NCBI GenBank assembly: GCA_020543525.1
Contig: JAHYIO010000039.1
Span: 1,364,001 to 1,428,000, forward strand
Source: Coriolopsis trogii
Lineage: Eukaryota > Basidiomycota > Agaricomycetes > Polyporales > Polyporaceae
DNA: 64,000 nt
Direction of reading: 5' to 3'
Shown in pieces: positions 11,281 to 22,719 of this stretch (position 1 is its first letter; each line of letters starts with the position of its first letter). The position numbers were made by a program, and so were the translations under genes. The notes under the pieces are model-generated. The model was not told the DNA's origin, did no database searches, and saw nothing but the letters and a program-made list of their open reading frames with translations.

Positions 11281-12375
11281 CGTCAAACGGTCGTCCAGGG
11301 TCACCAGTACCAGTCAAGGAAGAACAGAAAAGGTCCGCTAGCGGACACGACGTTGGGAACACAAGAGACGATGGGGAAACGAGTCGGACGGGGGGCAGAG
11401 GGGAGCCAGGCGTCCACACGAGGGCGGATGTATTTAAAGGAGGGGCTTGCGCACCTGTCTGGGCAGACGTCGTGCATAATACCCGTCCGCAGCCATCGAA
11501 TTCGCAGCTGAAGACTTGCGATCTGCACAGTAGTGCCACCAAACGGAGTAAGTCCAGTCGCCTGCCTGCAGGTTGCCCGCGTATGCCGCAGCCTGGGGCA
11601 GGCGTGGAGCTGTTACCCTTCCCACTCCACGCTGCTGTTACGCGGCAGATGGGCGCACAATTTCGGGCAGAAGGCGGTCCCTCCGCAAGTCGCGCGCGAC
11701 GATGAAGGTGGCGTTATTCCAGATCCCACGTTTGCTTCAAAATGACCGCAGGAAGATAGCGATTGGCGATTCTTGTGATCAAAGGACGCATCTTCTTGCG
11801 CCATCGGTGTGAACCCCGACGCTTCGGTCCAGGGCGTGGCCAATGTTCATCCAATAAGCAGGCCAAGGCGCGGAGTTTGACGATCTCGCGAGGCTAGTAA
11901 CCATGGAAGACCGACTTAGGGCCCATGGTTTCGGGACTGCGCTGGGCAAATGACGGGCACCTCGGGGCCCCTTCAGGAATAGACCGACGTTCACGTAGCC
12001 CTATGTGAGCTTGACTGTCAGAGGACCGCACGCTACCGCACGTCTCGCTCCTGCAGGCTAATGTCTATCGCTGTCTGTCTGACGTCCCTGTCGACTGGAT
12101 CTCGTGCGCGGGCTGCGGATATAAATCTGGAAGGACAGCGCGGTGGGCAGCTTACGGAGCATGCACTTACTTAGTTCAACTTATGGTCCATCAGATCAAG
12201 AGGTAATCTCTTTGCAGGCTCGTAATCGGGGGGAAAGAAGTTAAGAGGAAAACCGGTGGATTGACAGAATGGTGGACGCCAGACGTTGAGAAGGCGTCTA
12301 TCTGGACAACCTAAGCGCTCAACAGGTGGCGGAGAGTCTCCAGTTGACTTGAAATCTTGAGCAGGCACGACCACT
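11281..12375. other. Divergent intergenic region between the protease gene and the Asterix gene
   Basis: The protease (minus) and Asterix (plus) genes are divergent, so both promoters lie here. A/T-rich TATA-like words occur near 11430 (read on the minus strand) and near 12120 (GATATAAA). The ORFs in the middle do not splice to anything I recognise. Confidence 0.4.
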
Positions 12376-12965
12376 ATGTCTGTTGCTGCTGTCACCCCCG
12401 TCGCTGGAGACGACCCGCGGGATGCCTCTGCTGAGGCCAAGCTCACACTGCCAGAAGTATGGCAAGTTGAGTCGGCCGGTGAGTACCAATGTATCTTCAT
12501 GCACACTCACAGGACGCTAACGTCATGTCGGACGTCCTACAGACCCGCTCTCTCAGTCAAGTACGTTGGTGCCATTGTAGGCGGTGTATTGAAGCTCACG
12601 GGCATGCTGTCAGTGATGTTCATATCCGGTCTGATCATGGTGACCCGAAACCGGTGCGTACAACCCACTCCTATCATCGAATACAGACCGTTGAGGGATT
12701 TCATCCATTTACAGCTACTTTGCATGGCCTGCGCTTCTCCTGTCTATCAACAGCGTCATCAACCAGCATCCCCTCCGCACCAAGGAGGGTGCGCAGAGTA
12801 ATACTACGAGCGTCCTCATGTACGTCGTTCTGTCGCTTTTACCTCCGACCATTGACACAACCGTTAACATGAACTGTTCCTGGAAGGCTTGGATTTGCTG
12901 CTCTCATATCTTCCTATCTTCCCCTTATCATGATTACTCCACAGAAGCCTGTCCCAGCTGCGTGA
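12376..12965 (+). CDS. Asterix/WDR83OS-type PAT-complex subunit, with an apparent 1-bp frameshift
   Basis: Four exons are clear: 12376-12478, 12543-12653, 12715-12819 and 12887-12965. Exon 2 starts with D-P-L-S-Q and continues in hydrophobic sequence (GGVLKLTGMLSVMFISG). Exon 3 reads YFAWPALLLSINSVINQH, and exon 4 ends YLPLIMITPQKPVPAA. This is the three-helix ER membrane protein Asterix, which with CCDC47 forms the PAT complex chaperoning multi-span membrane proteins at the ribosome-translocon. Exon 2 is 111 bp, but the flanking phases require one base more. The frame changes around 12565-12572, between the S-S-T-L-V part and the A-I-V-G-G part. This is either a true single-base deletion, a sequence error, or unrecognised splicing. 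All splice sites and the stop are otherwise intact, so I favour a sequence error. Confidence 0.75.
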
Positions 12966-13189
12966 TGTATTCTGTTGGTATAACTTATTCACTAGCCTCT
13001 TCATTGTCGCCGAATGCACTCTCGCTTTGACCAAGCACGGGCGCGGATACGTTAGGGCTCAGTTGAACTGTTCTATACGAAGGAGCAACAGTAGCTTGAA
13101 CTGCGTAACGTTTGAGAAACAAAGTGTGATAGCAAGTACACATGAATACACCCACATACTGAACCACCGACCAACACACATAGGAGCAG

Positions 13190-13949
13190 CTAAGACTGTG
13201 GGACAGCAAACGGATCGTCCATACCCTCGTCCATGAGTGGACCTCCCAGCAAAGGGTCAGTCGACTGCAACTGTGACAGGTCCTGCGCCCCCTCAAACTG
13301 CTCTCCATCTGGACCGATCCCAGACATGTCCAAACTCATCTCCCCGCCCATGTCTTCTCCCATGTCAATCCCAATGTCCTCCACACCTTCTTGCGGCGGT
13401 CGTAGGTTCTCCGCAATGTTCTCGTCGGCATCATCTGGAGCTGGGGTCGGGGTGGGCGGTTGGAACGATATCGACAGGGGATGCGGTTTGGGAGACGCTG
13501 GCTTGGACTCGTCTTCGTCCTTGCCTCCCGGACGCGAGGGCGCAGGTTCGGAAACGTCGCGCGAGATCGGGGCTGGAGTCATCTCTGGAGCGACGGAGTT
13601 TGCGGTCTCGTCCTGGTCCATCTCGTCGTCGCCTTCGACGACTTCCACGAGGTCCTCCGGTTGGATGGGCGCAAGAGGCTGATCGGCTTCCCCCTCGTCG
13701 TCGCTGAATTGCTGTACGTTTGGCGTACATTGTGAGCTCGCGACTCATCGCGAAGATGACATAGGTGAGGCTTAGACATACTTGCTTCTTGTCCGTCTTC
13801 ACCCACTTGTAGACACGTAGGGTAGTACCTGGTGGCGCACCGTCCGGGGGTCCCCATACTTTCTCCCAGCATGGCACGGGTTGCATCAACTGTCTCCGCG
13901 ATGCCTCCGAGGTAGCTGTACTAAAACCAACCCGTCGTCGCGTCGCCAT
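13190..13949 (-). CDS. BCL7-like N-terminal domain protein, candidate SWI/SNF subunit
   Basis: Exons 13782-13949 and 13190-13711 join at phase 0 to about 229 residues. The first 60 residues carry the BCL7 signature: a W-E-K-x-W element (CWEKVWGPP) followed by L-R-V-Y-K-W-V, then an acidic FSDDE patch. In animals this domain binds the base of the SWI/SNF (BAF) complex and contacts the nucleosome. The rest is Pro-, Asp- and Glu-rich and disordered, ending in a Met/Gly/Asp-rich tail. This fits the long variable C-terminus of the family. The gene is divergent from MED7 with 270 bp between the two start codons, so they may share a promoter. The domain call rests on a short motif only. Confidence 0.68.
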
Positions 13950-14219
13950 GTCAAACGAGTAAAGAGCTGAGAGCTGTTCTGAGGCCGGGGCAGCGTAGAA
14001 GCGAAGCGCAGGAGCGAGACAGTGGAGGTCTACAATGAAGACGCGTTGAACGCGCGCCCGCGTCGCGTCGCGCGCTTCGGGAGCTTGCGAGTTGGAGAGG
14101 TTGACTTCCTTCTTCCATCATCCATGCCGTCTTAGCTCCCCTGCCAATCTCAACTAAACCCTCATCCATGTATCAGCTTGCTTGCTGAATACCGAACACG
14201 AACATTCCGCGCACCAGTT
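13950..14219. promoter_or_regulatory. Shared divergent promoter of the BCL7-like gene and MED7
   Basis: Only 270 bp separate the two ATGs, and the genes point away from each other. The stretch is GC-rich without a clear TATA box, as is common for divergent housekeeping promoters. The assignment is from gene layout, not from a recognised motif. Confidence 0.5.
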
Positions 14220-15254
14220 ATGGACGATGAAGAGGCCGAGCTCCGTAACCCGTTCCCCTCGCCACCTTCTCACTACACTCGGTATACCACCCACAACGTC
14301 AAGCTACTAGAGCTTCTGAGGGAGCGTGTCGGGGAGGATGCAGACTTGAACGCGGTGAACCAGTACGAAGTCCTGTCGGACCAAACGGATGTTCCAGACT
14401 GGCCGCTCGCGCAGCTGGAGAAGCCGCGCGTGGACTGGATCCTTGAGGATGGACAGTACACGGTGTTCGGTGACACTTGGTTCGTACGTAGCTTCTCCTC
14501 GTGGATTACGGTGCATGGAAACTTAGGTAGCTGGTGCGGAATGGTCATAGATCAAGGAGCGGATACCGTCGTTGGAGGAATTGGGTGGACACCAGCTCTA
14601 CCCACAGGATCCAAGTGTAGGTGTGTCTGCCTCGCGCATCTTCCCTTTTTGCTCTCTTCTTATGCCGCGTACACAGATAGGAGGCCTGCCTTGAGAAGTA
14701 TTCTGCGTTCCCTCCTTGTGACATACTCGAAGCTACTCGATGCTCTCCTCGCGCCCCCTCCAACCGGCGCCATTCAGATCGAGGCTGAGTGGAAGCAACA
14801 CCTGGAGTGGATCAATATCCTTGCGCAAAACATCATGGCAGCCGCAAATGACCTGAGGCCGGTTCAGGCACGGGGCAACCTCGAGCTCATGATGCGCCGA
14901 CAGCTGGAGCTTAGGAGGGAGGAGACGAAAGCGATCCATACGTACGTTTTTCGACTTTCCATTGCTACCCGTATCGTGCGGCAGTGCTCATTGGATGGCT
15001 GAGCTAACCTACTTGACCTATTTGGGTATAGGAAATGCGACGCGCTGGAGGCACAATTAGCGGAAATGCGTGTAGCTGTGCAGGGTGCGGTTTCTGCTCC
15101 AGCGACAGCAGACAAGCAAGTGCCGACATCAGCGGAGGTACGTGTGCTCGTGCACTCAACGACTTTGAGCGCTCCTCACACTTCCTTCCAGTCAACGGAT
15201 CTGAGCAGGCTATCTATTGAGGACGTCCTGCGCTGGGCGGAAGAAGTCGCGTGA
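14220..15254 (+). CDS. MED7: Mediator of RNA polymerase II transcription subunit 7
   Basis: Five exons join in frame. The N-terminal part has the MED7 hallmark NPFPSPPSHYTRYT, followed by a helix of charged residues (NVKLLELLRERVGED). The middle exons read SLEELGGHQLYP and YSKLLDALL, then EWKQHLEWINILAQNIMAAANDLRPVQAR cut across positions 14780-14870. This is the conserved MED7/MED21 hinge region with its long coiled coil. MED7 is an essential middle-module subunit of Mediator in the nucleus. The start at 14220 (MDDEEAEL) was preferred over the upstream in-frame methionine at 14178 because family members start just before the NPFP motif. The C-terminus LSIEDVLRWAEEVA ends at 15254. Length is in the family range. 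Confidence 0.9.
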
Positions 15255-15680
15255 ACTAATGTACACTAGACCTGATATGCATTGTGACGATGCCGATGAG
15301 TTGAAACCATTACTTCCGGTTCGTCAGTGCAATTCTCCGGCCCTCCGCTCAAGTGAGGAGCTCTTTCTCGGCTGCAACTAACGCTAGCTCGAAGCGTTGC
15401 ACTGGCGCCGCTAGCCGGAGGAATCTCGTGGTGAATGCGTTCTCAACCGGTCGACTTCAACTTGAAGCCCGGGTGCAATGCAGGGCTCGAGGTGCTGTGC
15501 CGGAACGCTATCGAAGTGCACTAACTATCTTACAAGTTGATGAGGCTGGCGAGATCAACTCCACATTTGCGCGGTGTTTGAGACTGCATGTGTACAGCAG
15601 CCTGCCGCCAACGATACCTACATATATATGTGTCCGGTTCCTAGTGCTCGCTCGCTGCCATCCCTGCTCGATTCCAACGT
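15255..15680. other. Intergenic between MED7 and the acyl-CoA ligase gene
   Basis: No exon is seen. It contains the MED7 3' UTR and the ligase promoter. Confidence 0.45.
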
Positions 15681-18307
15681 CATGTCCGAGATTTACGCTG
15701 ACGGAGGGGCACTTGTGGACGTTCCGGACAACTTGTCTATCTATCAGTTCCTCCTTGAGACGCACCATCCTTGGCGTCCCATCCCTCAGCGTCCGCATCC
15801 GTGGCTAATCGACGAGTCTTCGGGTAGAGAAATTGGATCGGAAGAGGTACGTATTCTATCTAGCTCCTCCATTGTGGGCTGACAAGGATTTTTCTCAGTT
15901 GAAAGCGCGCGTTCATGGCTTGGCCAACGATTTCAAGCAACGTTGGAGCATAGGTTGGTTTTGTGAATCTGATGTAGTGTCATAGAGTACTCATTGCATC
16001 TTTAGGAGAGGGCGACGTCGGTGAATTAACTGATTCGTGCTTTGCTTTGTTCTGAACTGACAGTGCGTACAGTATGCCTATTCAGCCCAAATCATGTCGG
16101 TAAGTCAAAGTACTCACCGCATCATACCTCACTCGTTGACCACCACTCCAGACTATGTCGTTGCCATTTGGTATGTACGTCGCCTTGCTACCCTGCAAAG
16201 TACTCAACAGCTTCCTCTACAGGGCGGTCCACCAACTCGGGGGCGTTGCAACGTGATTATTTCCCCTAGTACTTGTCTCTGTCCACGTGTTTAATAATGA
16301 CATATAGCACTGCGAACTTCACCTACACCGCGGAAGAGCTTGCGTATCAGTTGACGCTGACCAAAATAAAGCTGCTCATCGCACATTCTGTGTCCCTTTC
16401 CGTGGCTCAAGAAGCCGCAAATACTGTTCATCTTCCCAGAGACCGAGTCATATCGTTCGACCCAGACCCTCAAGCCTCAGTAGTAGACGTTCAGGGTCTT
16501 GTAACCTCCGGACTAAAGCTGCCGAGGCAATACACGGAACGCCGGCTGAAGCCTGGAGAAGCTCGAACAAAGTTGGCGCTCTTGCTTTTCTCGAGTGGTA
16601 CTACAGGACGACCCAAGGTTTGTTACAGACTGCCCCAGCAAATAGAGACTCACTGACATGCAGCATACAGGCGGTGATGATGTCTCACTACAGCCTCGTC
16701 GCGAACCTTGTGCAGGTTGGTCAACATCTCAGGCTGACAGATGATACCTTCCCTGTTGAGCGGAAACGGTTCCTACCCGGAAGCGTTGGCTTATGTGGTA
16801 CGTTCTCTTTGCAAGTCGTGGTCGTGTGCTCAATTGTGTGTTGCGAGGCAGTGCTCCCAATGTTTCGTAAGTGTTTTACGGCCCGGGTGTCATGCCGCCG
16901 CTCACAGGTCATACCAGACGCGTATGGGTTGCATATAGTTGCATTCGGTAGTATGTTTTTGGGAGTAGGTTGCGCTTAAGAGTCCACGCTCTCGGGTTCA
17001 CTAACGGACACATACAGAGCGCCCTTGTCATCTCTCCCAAGTTCTCAATGGAACGGATGCTGCAGAGCATCGTGAGGTATCGCATAACGCATCTATAGTA
17101 CGTTTTGCTGTACCAGACTGGCATGGCTACCGACTAAACTGTAACATCATGGTCAGCCTTGTGCCTCCTCAAGCCGTTCTTCTCTGCAAGGTAGCTTGAC
17201 TGTTCACAGCTCTTTGCTTGATCGCTGTTGACTTCGTCTTCTTGTAGGATCCAATTGTGCAGAATCACGACATTAGCTCTGTCTACTGCTTGATGCTCGG
17301 GGCCGCTCCCGTCAGCGCCGAGCTCACCGAGGGCCTTTTGAGGGTTTTACCACCGAAGTGTAGCATCGGTCAGGGATATGGTGAGTAGTTTCAGACTACA
17401 ACTCCGGCATAATCTCTGACGAAAAGTTGATTTATAGGAATGACGGAATCTGCCACCGTCATCGTCTGGTCACGGCTAGACAAGCGGATCGATACTCTGG
17501 GTTCCGCGGGTGTGTTGCTGCCTGGGATGTCTGCGCGAGTCGTCAAGCCCGATGGCAGCCTTGCTGGGTACGGGGAGCCCGGAGAGCTGCACCTCAAGAG
17601 CGATTCTTTGGCTATGGGTTACTACGAAAACCTAACTGCGTGAGTCTGACTGATATGTGCTGTATCATGTAGCCGTTGTCTGAGCTAGTGAGCCGATCAG
17701 GTCTGCGGATACTTTCAAACATGGGTATGTCGCCCGCATGGGTAGTGACATGGCATAAAACGGATATTGACGTCAAGTATAGGTGGTTGCTTACCGGGGA
17801 CGAAGTGATCGTCAACGAGCTCAAGGAGGTCTTCGTCGTCGATCGCATAAAGGAGCTGATCAAAGTGCGCGGGTTCCAAGTCGCGCCGTCCGAGCTCGAG
17901 GGCCATCTGTTCAACCATCCTGACGTCGCGGATGCGTGCGTGGTCAGCATTCCGGACGAGTACAGTGGCGAGCTCCCGCTTGCATTCGTCGCACTCAAGG
18001 CGGACGCGAGGGCCCGTGCGAGTGCGTCTCGCGAGGAGGAGAAGAAGACGAAGGAGGCGATCATGAAGGTGCGCATCACCGCATGTGGTCTCTGTCTGCG
18101 ACTTGGGATAGGGACTGATACCGCGGCACATTGCAGCATGTGTCGGATCACAAAACCCGTTACAAGTGGCTGGCTGGCGTCGAGTTCATCGATACTATCC
18201 CAAAGACGCAGAGTGGCAAACTCTTGCGGCGCCTTCTGCGAGATCAGGCTAGGGTTATGCATGCCTCTGGCAAGGCTGTTTTGTCGCCACCGAAGCCAAA
18301 GCTGTGA
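15681..18307 (+). CDS. Acyl-CoA synthetase of the 4-coumarate-CoA-ligase-like type (ligase 1), C-terminus PKL
   Basis: More than twelve short exons join in frame to a full-length AMP-binding enzyme. Seen in order: a N-terminal MSEIYADGGALVDVPDN segment shared with two paralogs in this window; CLFSPNHV; the ATP/AMP P-loop FSSGTTGRPK (near 16600); HAYGLHIVAF built from small exons; the GAAPVSAEL and GYGMTES motifs (17300-17450); TGDEV; the hinge [12 protein letters not shown]; and the catalytic-lysine motif SGKLLRR near the end. The enzyme makes an acyl-adenylate and then the CoA thioester. The acid is unknown; phenylpropanoid, medium-chain or aromatic acids are typical for the family. The last three residues, PKL, are a weak variant of the PTS1 signal, so peroxisomal import is possible. 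Compare the pair at 36.5-42.5 kb. Confidence 0.88.
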
Positions 18308-18637
18308 TGTTACCGACCCAGTCGAGTATGACTTCTAGTACTTATCGGATCGAAACAATAATCTACGATGAGGTCTTCGGCCGTAGACAATAAAATGAAC
18401 CGTGACATTTTCTTCTTATACTGTAACCACATACCTCGGATCTCATGGCATGAATTTTGTCTTCTGAACGGAGACGGGGCGCAGTAGTATGTAAGTAGTT
18501 CCGCCGCTGCCGAGTTCGCAGGCGCTCCCACTACCATTCTAGGGCGTCCGGATCCCGGCCCGGGACATCATATCTCATGGGCGTTCTTGACTTCAGGACG
18601 GCTTGTACAAACTTCGCGACCTCCCACCTTCAACAAA
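18308..18637. other. Intergenic between ligase 1 and JIP5
   Basis: No coding sequence is recognised. Ligase 1 ends at 18307 and JIP5 begins at 18638 on the same strand, so this is the 3' UTR plus a promoter. Confidence 0.45.
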
Positions 18638-20249
18638 ATGCCCGAGATACCAGTCGGCGCGCAAATATTTGACCTTGCCTTCCATCCCCACCGGCCACTG
18701 GTGCTCACGGGGCTGCTTACCGGGCACATCAAGTCGTTCAGCTACGACGAACAAGGAAACTATCAGGAAAGATTGTCGGTAAGGCCGTCCAAGAAGTCGT
18801 GCAGGACGCTTGCCTTCAGTGGAGATGGAGAGCGCGTATGGGCAGCAGGGAAGGCAAAGGCCATACAGTACGTGCTAAACTGCCGACTGAGAGCTGTTTT
18901 ACAAGTCGGGATTGAACATGTGCTTTCCTACCAAAGTGTTGTAGACGTTGGCACCGGCGAGGTGGTGGAAACCCGCGCTGCAGCTCACGAGTGAGTCTTT
19001 GCTCCGTTCTGAAGTGAGGCATACTCGCCGACCTCGGTAGTGCTTGCAAGTGTTCCCGTCAACCGCCTGAAGTGGGTTCTGCCCAACTTGGTGGCTTCTG
19101 GGGATGATGATGGCGTCATAAAGGTTCGTGTCCCTTTTTTGAGGATAACTCGCTCCGTTGCTACGGTCGAAGTCAAGATTAAGGATTATGCCGTGTAGTT
19201 GTGGGACCCGCGGAAGCAAGACCCTGTACGGAAATACACGCATCATTTCGACTTCATTTCCGACTTCATGTGGCTGAACGACAAGAAGCAGCTTGTTGCG
19301 ACGAGGTTCGTGCTTTGCTGTGAGAAGTTGATATACGACGATGACGAACGGGTACCGCAGTGGAGACGGCACGCTCTCAGTCATGGACGTGCGGTCAAAG
19401 AAGGTGGAGCCTTTGGCTCAGTCAGAAGACCAGGAAGACGAGCTGCTCTCCGTATTGTCGATCAAGGGGTTCGTCGTATTTGCTCCCGCATTTCTCCACT
19501 CGTTGATGTTGACTATTGGCATTCAGCGGCCAGAAGGTTGTAGTGGGGACTCAACTTGGGATATTATCCATATTCAACCGGAAAAGTGGCTGGGGTGACT
19601 GCGTCGACCGAATACCGGGGTATATATGTTGTGGTGCCTGTCTCTTCAGGATCCATCGCTGACTTGCCTGGATCGTTATAGGCATCCCGCGTCGATCGAC
19701 GCACTATGTGCCATACCTTCGCGGTATCCGAATGCACAATCGACGATCCTCACCGGTTCTTCGGACGGGTTGGTTCGTGCCGTGCAACTATTCCCCACGA
19801 AGCTTCTCGGCGTCATCGCTGACCACGGAGAGTTCCCTATCGAGCGCATAGCGGTTGACATGAACGGAGAAGGACGCTGGGTGGGCAGCGTCGGTCATGA
19901 AGAGGTCCTCAAACTCACTGATCTCCAAGAAGTGTTCGAAGACGGCGAAGGTAGCGAGGGAGCATCGGGATCCGAAAGCGGCGAAGAAGACGGGGCAAAT
20001 GGGAGCGACTCGGACGACGACGACGAGAGTAAAGAGGTACCTGGAACGTCGGGTACCACCAATGACGACCCCGCGGAGGTTGAAGGCGAAGCGAACGATG
20101 CGAAGGCAGGCTCTAGTGACGATGAAGAGCCTGACTCGGAGCAACGGAAACGGAAACGGAAGAAGGAGAAGGATCCACTTCAGGCAGCGAGACGCAAGAA
20201 GGGCCGAAACGAGGTTGAGGCTGAGCCTGCCTTCTTTGCAGATCTTTGA
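18638..20249 (+). CDS. JIP5: WD-repeat ribosome-biogenesis protein JIP5 (WDR55 homolog)
   Basis: At least six exons join in frame. The N-terminus IPVGAQIFDLAFHPHRP starts the first WD blade, followed by a G-H-I element, DVGTGEVVETRAAAHD, and SGDDDGVIKLWDPR, a typical WD repeat end. Next come SGDGTLSVMDVRSKKVE, GTQLGILSIFNRKSGW and GSSDGLVRAVQLFP. This blade order with H-x-x-D-F-I-S-D-F is that of Jip5/WDR55, a nucleolar protein needed for 60S/rRNA maturation. The C-terminus is a long acidic Asp/Glu/Ser tract followed by a KRKRKKEKDP basic nuclear signal and ends PAFFADL, as in fungal homologs. ATG at 18638 was chosen because it starts the first blade. Confidence 0.88.
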
Positions 20250-21111
20250 AACGCATCCGTTGGCGTCGATTATATGAATCTTGTAACTTCCCGTGAAATC
20301 GACCTGTTGTAGCGCGCCCAGATACGAAGAATGTACATAGATAAGTTCATCTGCGTCTGTCCGTTCAAGTGTAGGACCTACGTGTACATACGTACGTACA
20401 ACCTCCTACACCTATCTCTTATTCGCTTCTCTCCGGATCCAGATACGCAATGACGACATTGCGTTTGGACTGCAGTATATCAGGATGACCCAGCTCTGGC
20501 CGACGTCGGTACTTCATCCTCTGACCGTCACCACCCTACCTTGCTGCACTTATACGACGACTCTATACCTTGCGCAGGAACCCGTATTGTCTGAACAATG
20601 TGGAACCCCATACTTACAAGGTCAATCGATACACAGCAAGGCGCGGTTTTAATGTTGACCATGGCATCATTCACAGTCGGTCATTCTGCCTTGGCCTCAA
20701 CGCGATCTTTCGAGCGCATATAGTCAGGTCTGTGATACTCACTCATTCCTTTGTCCCCATGGGCCATCGTCTCTCGTGCGTCCCGAGAATTGCCGATGAA
20801 GAGGAGATCGACTTGGAGTATATAAAGGTGCACAGCTTCGCCAAGCCTTCGATCATCCAGTGAGAGCAAGGCGTCACCTCGCCGGACGCCCAATAACTAA
20901 TTAACTTGGCTGCTTGTCCCGGGTCATTCGTGCTTACACCTCTACGCTCACTCTCTGATACCTCGTCATCCTGCCTTGGTTCCTCTCTCCTCCACTGCCT
21001 ACATACCCACGGCCGGTACAGGCTCACACGACCACTCAGGCATCCTCTTCCACGACCTCCACCGCGTTCTCTCGTATTCCTTAACGCTCACCATCTCACG
21101 TTCCCCGACTC
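20250..21111. other. Intergenic between JIP5 and paralog A
   Basis: Near 20340-20410 there are several TACGTAC/TGTACATA palindromic words, probably in the JIP5 3' region. I looked here for a signal-peptide or membrane exon for paralog A and found none. No other feature is visible. Confidence 0.45.
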
Positions 21112-22719
21112 ATGGCCGCAAGCTCGAGCAGATCGCGCGTCACCCGCCTCGAACTCACTGCAGACCAACTTCTCGGGTCAGACTTGATCTCAGCGCGGTC
21201 ACACCACAAGCAACGGAAGAATGCGCCGAAGGTGATCACCATCGAGGACCTCCTGGGCCCGAGCCTCACTATCGCGGGTGGTCCCTCCCGATCCAGTCCC
21301 GCGGCGAGAACGCGATCTCCCTCTCTTTCGCTCCCCCGACCTGCACCCGCACAGCGAACGGCATCGCCTAGAAGGGCGCCGGCCCTCAACCCGAGTCGTG
21401 AACGCGTGACGGCCGACGAGGTCCTCAGGACCGGGGTGCCGTTGCGGACGCTGCAGGCGGCGAAGGCTCGTGCTCGTTCGGCTCAGGCAACTCAAACACT
21501 TGCCTCCGGAAGTGTGAACGGGAGTAGTTCAAGTATCCGTCCGTCTGGCTCGAGGGAGCCTTTGAATGGGCCGAGGGTGGTCACTGCTGAAGAGCTTGCG
21601 GGACTGGGGCCGAGCTCGAGCTCGAGCTCTAGGAGACCGAGGAGCGCGGGCGGTGGTACCTCTAGTGCGAATCCTCCGTCTTTGCGAGCGAATGCGGATA
21701 GCACGCGTGTTGCCCGTCCGGCGACTGCTAGTGCTGCTTCAAATCGAGCAAATCCTGCCGCGGGTGGTGCGAACGCAAGTACGACGTCTGGGCCGTCAGG
21801 TACTGCGCGAGGGCGCGGCAGCGCAAGGCGGTCTTCGCAGATGCAGCGGAGCAACAGTCAAGGATCGACACGCACTCTGCCTATGTATACCAGGGAGCCC
21901 GGGGAGTCCGAGGTGGTGATTGACAGGTGCGACCAACCCGTGTCCGTATCTCGTGCCACAATCTGACAACCTCCCAGAGGCGCGGAGGAGTTGGAAGACG
22001 AGATACCGATTACCGTGATGACACCGGTGGAGGAAGACGGGTCCTCGTTGGCCAATGGTCTGGCTTCGACACCGTCCTCGCCAGTCGCTCAAGCAGCGCA
22101 GGGAGAGCTGGAACGGCTGGGTCGGCACCTCAACCCGATGGATGCGATAACCCATGTGCCGATACCCATGTCGCCCATTCGCACGTTCTCTCCGACTGTG
22201 CTAATGCCATATGCGGAGGAAGCTCCGTCATACGAGTCCGCCGTCTCGATGAGCACTCCGGATCTGCTCGCGCACGCAGCTGATATTCCGCTCCCGGCTT
22301 CTCCCGCACTGTCCCCCGCGCTCTCGCCGACGTTGAGCATCCCAGGAAGGTCCGGCGCGACAAGCCCTTCGAGCACTTCGAGGCCTAACAGTGCGCTGGG
22401 TTCGTCTGGTCCGCCTAGCCCTGGAGCAGGCGCTGAAGGTGCCGAATCTCCGCGCAAGCGGTTCCAGTTCATGTCCCTCTTCCACCACTCGCATGGAGGG
22501 AGCTCTAGTCGCTCGCGCATTCGCGGAGGCTCAGTGTCGGGACTGCCGTCCGTAGCGAGTCCGACGGCGCCCGATGGTGGCGTCTTGTCCTCGCCGCCGT
22601 CTCCTCGACCATGTCACCGTTCGTCACAGTCTGCGTCAGGCTCGATGCTAGATTTATTATCGCGGTCGTGGTCCGACAATCCTATGGTACGGTCGCGGTC
22701 GGAACGCGAAGGTGCTTAG
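21112..22719 (+). CDS. Disordered Ser/Pro-rich protein, paralog A of a tandem pair
   Basis: Two exons (21112-21926 and 21978-22719) give about 518 residues. The N-terminal half contains four degenerate copies of a short [TE][AI][DE][EDQ]LL-like motif: TADQLLGSDL, TIEDLLGPSL, TADEVLRTGV and TAEELAGLGP. Each is followed by a Gly/Pro/Ser turn. The second half shares with paralog B the blocks LPMYTREPGESEVVI, EDEIPITVMTP, EEAPSYES, FQFMSLF and SGSMLDLLSRS, in the same order, with an intron at the same place (after V-I-D-R). The EAPSYE element resembles a PY-type site. There is no signal peptide or membrane span, so it is likely cytosolic or peripheral. I do not recognise the family. Confidence 0.7.

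Noticed and set aside
12563..12582. A 20-base intron (GTACG to TTGTAG) that would repair the Asterix frame
   Set aside because: Too short for spliceosomal removal, and it would delete conserved residues.
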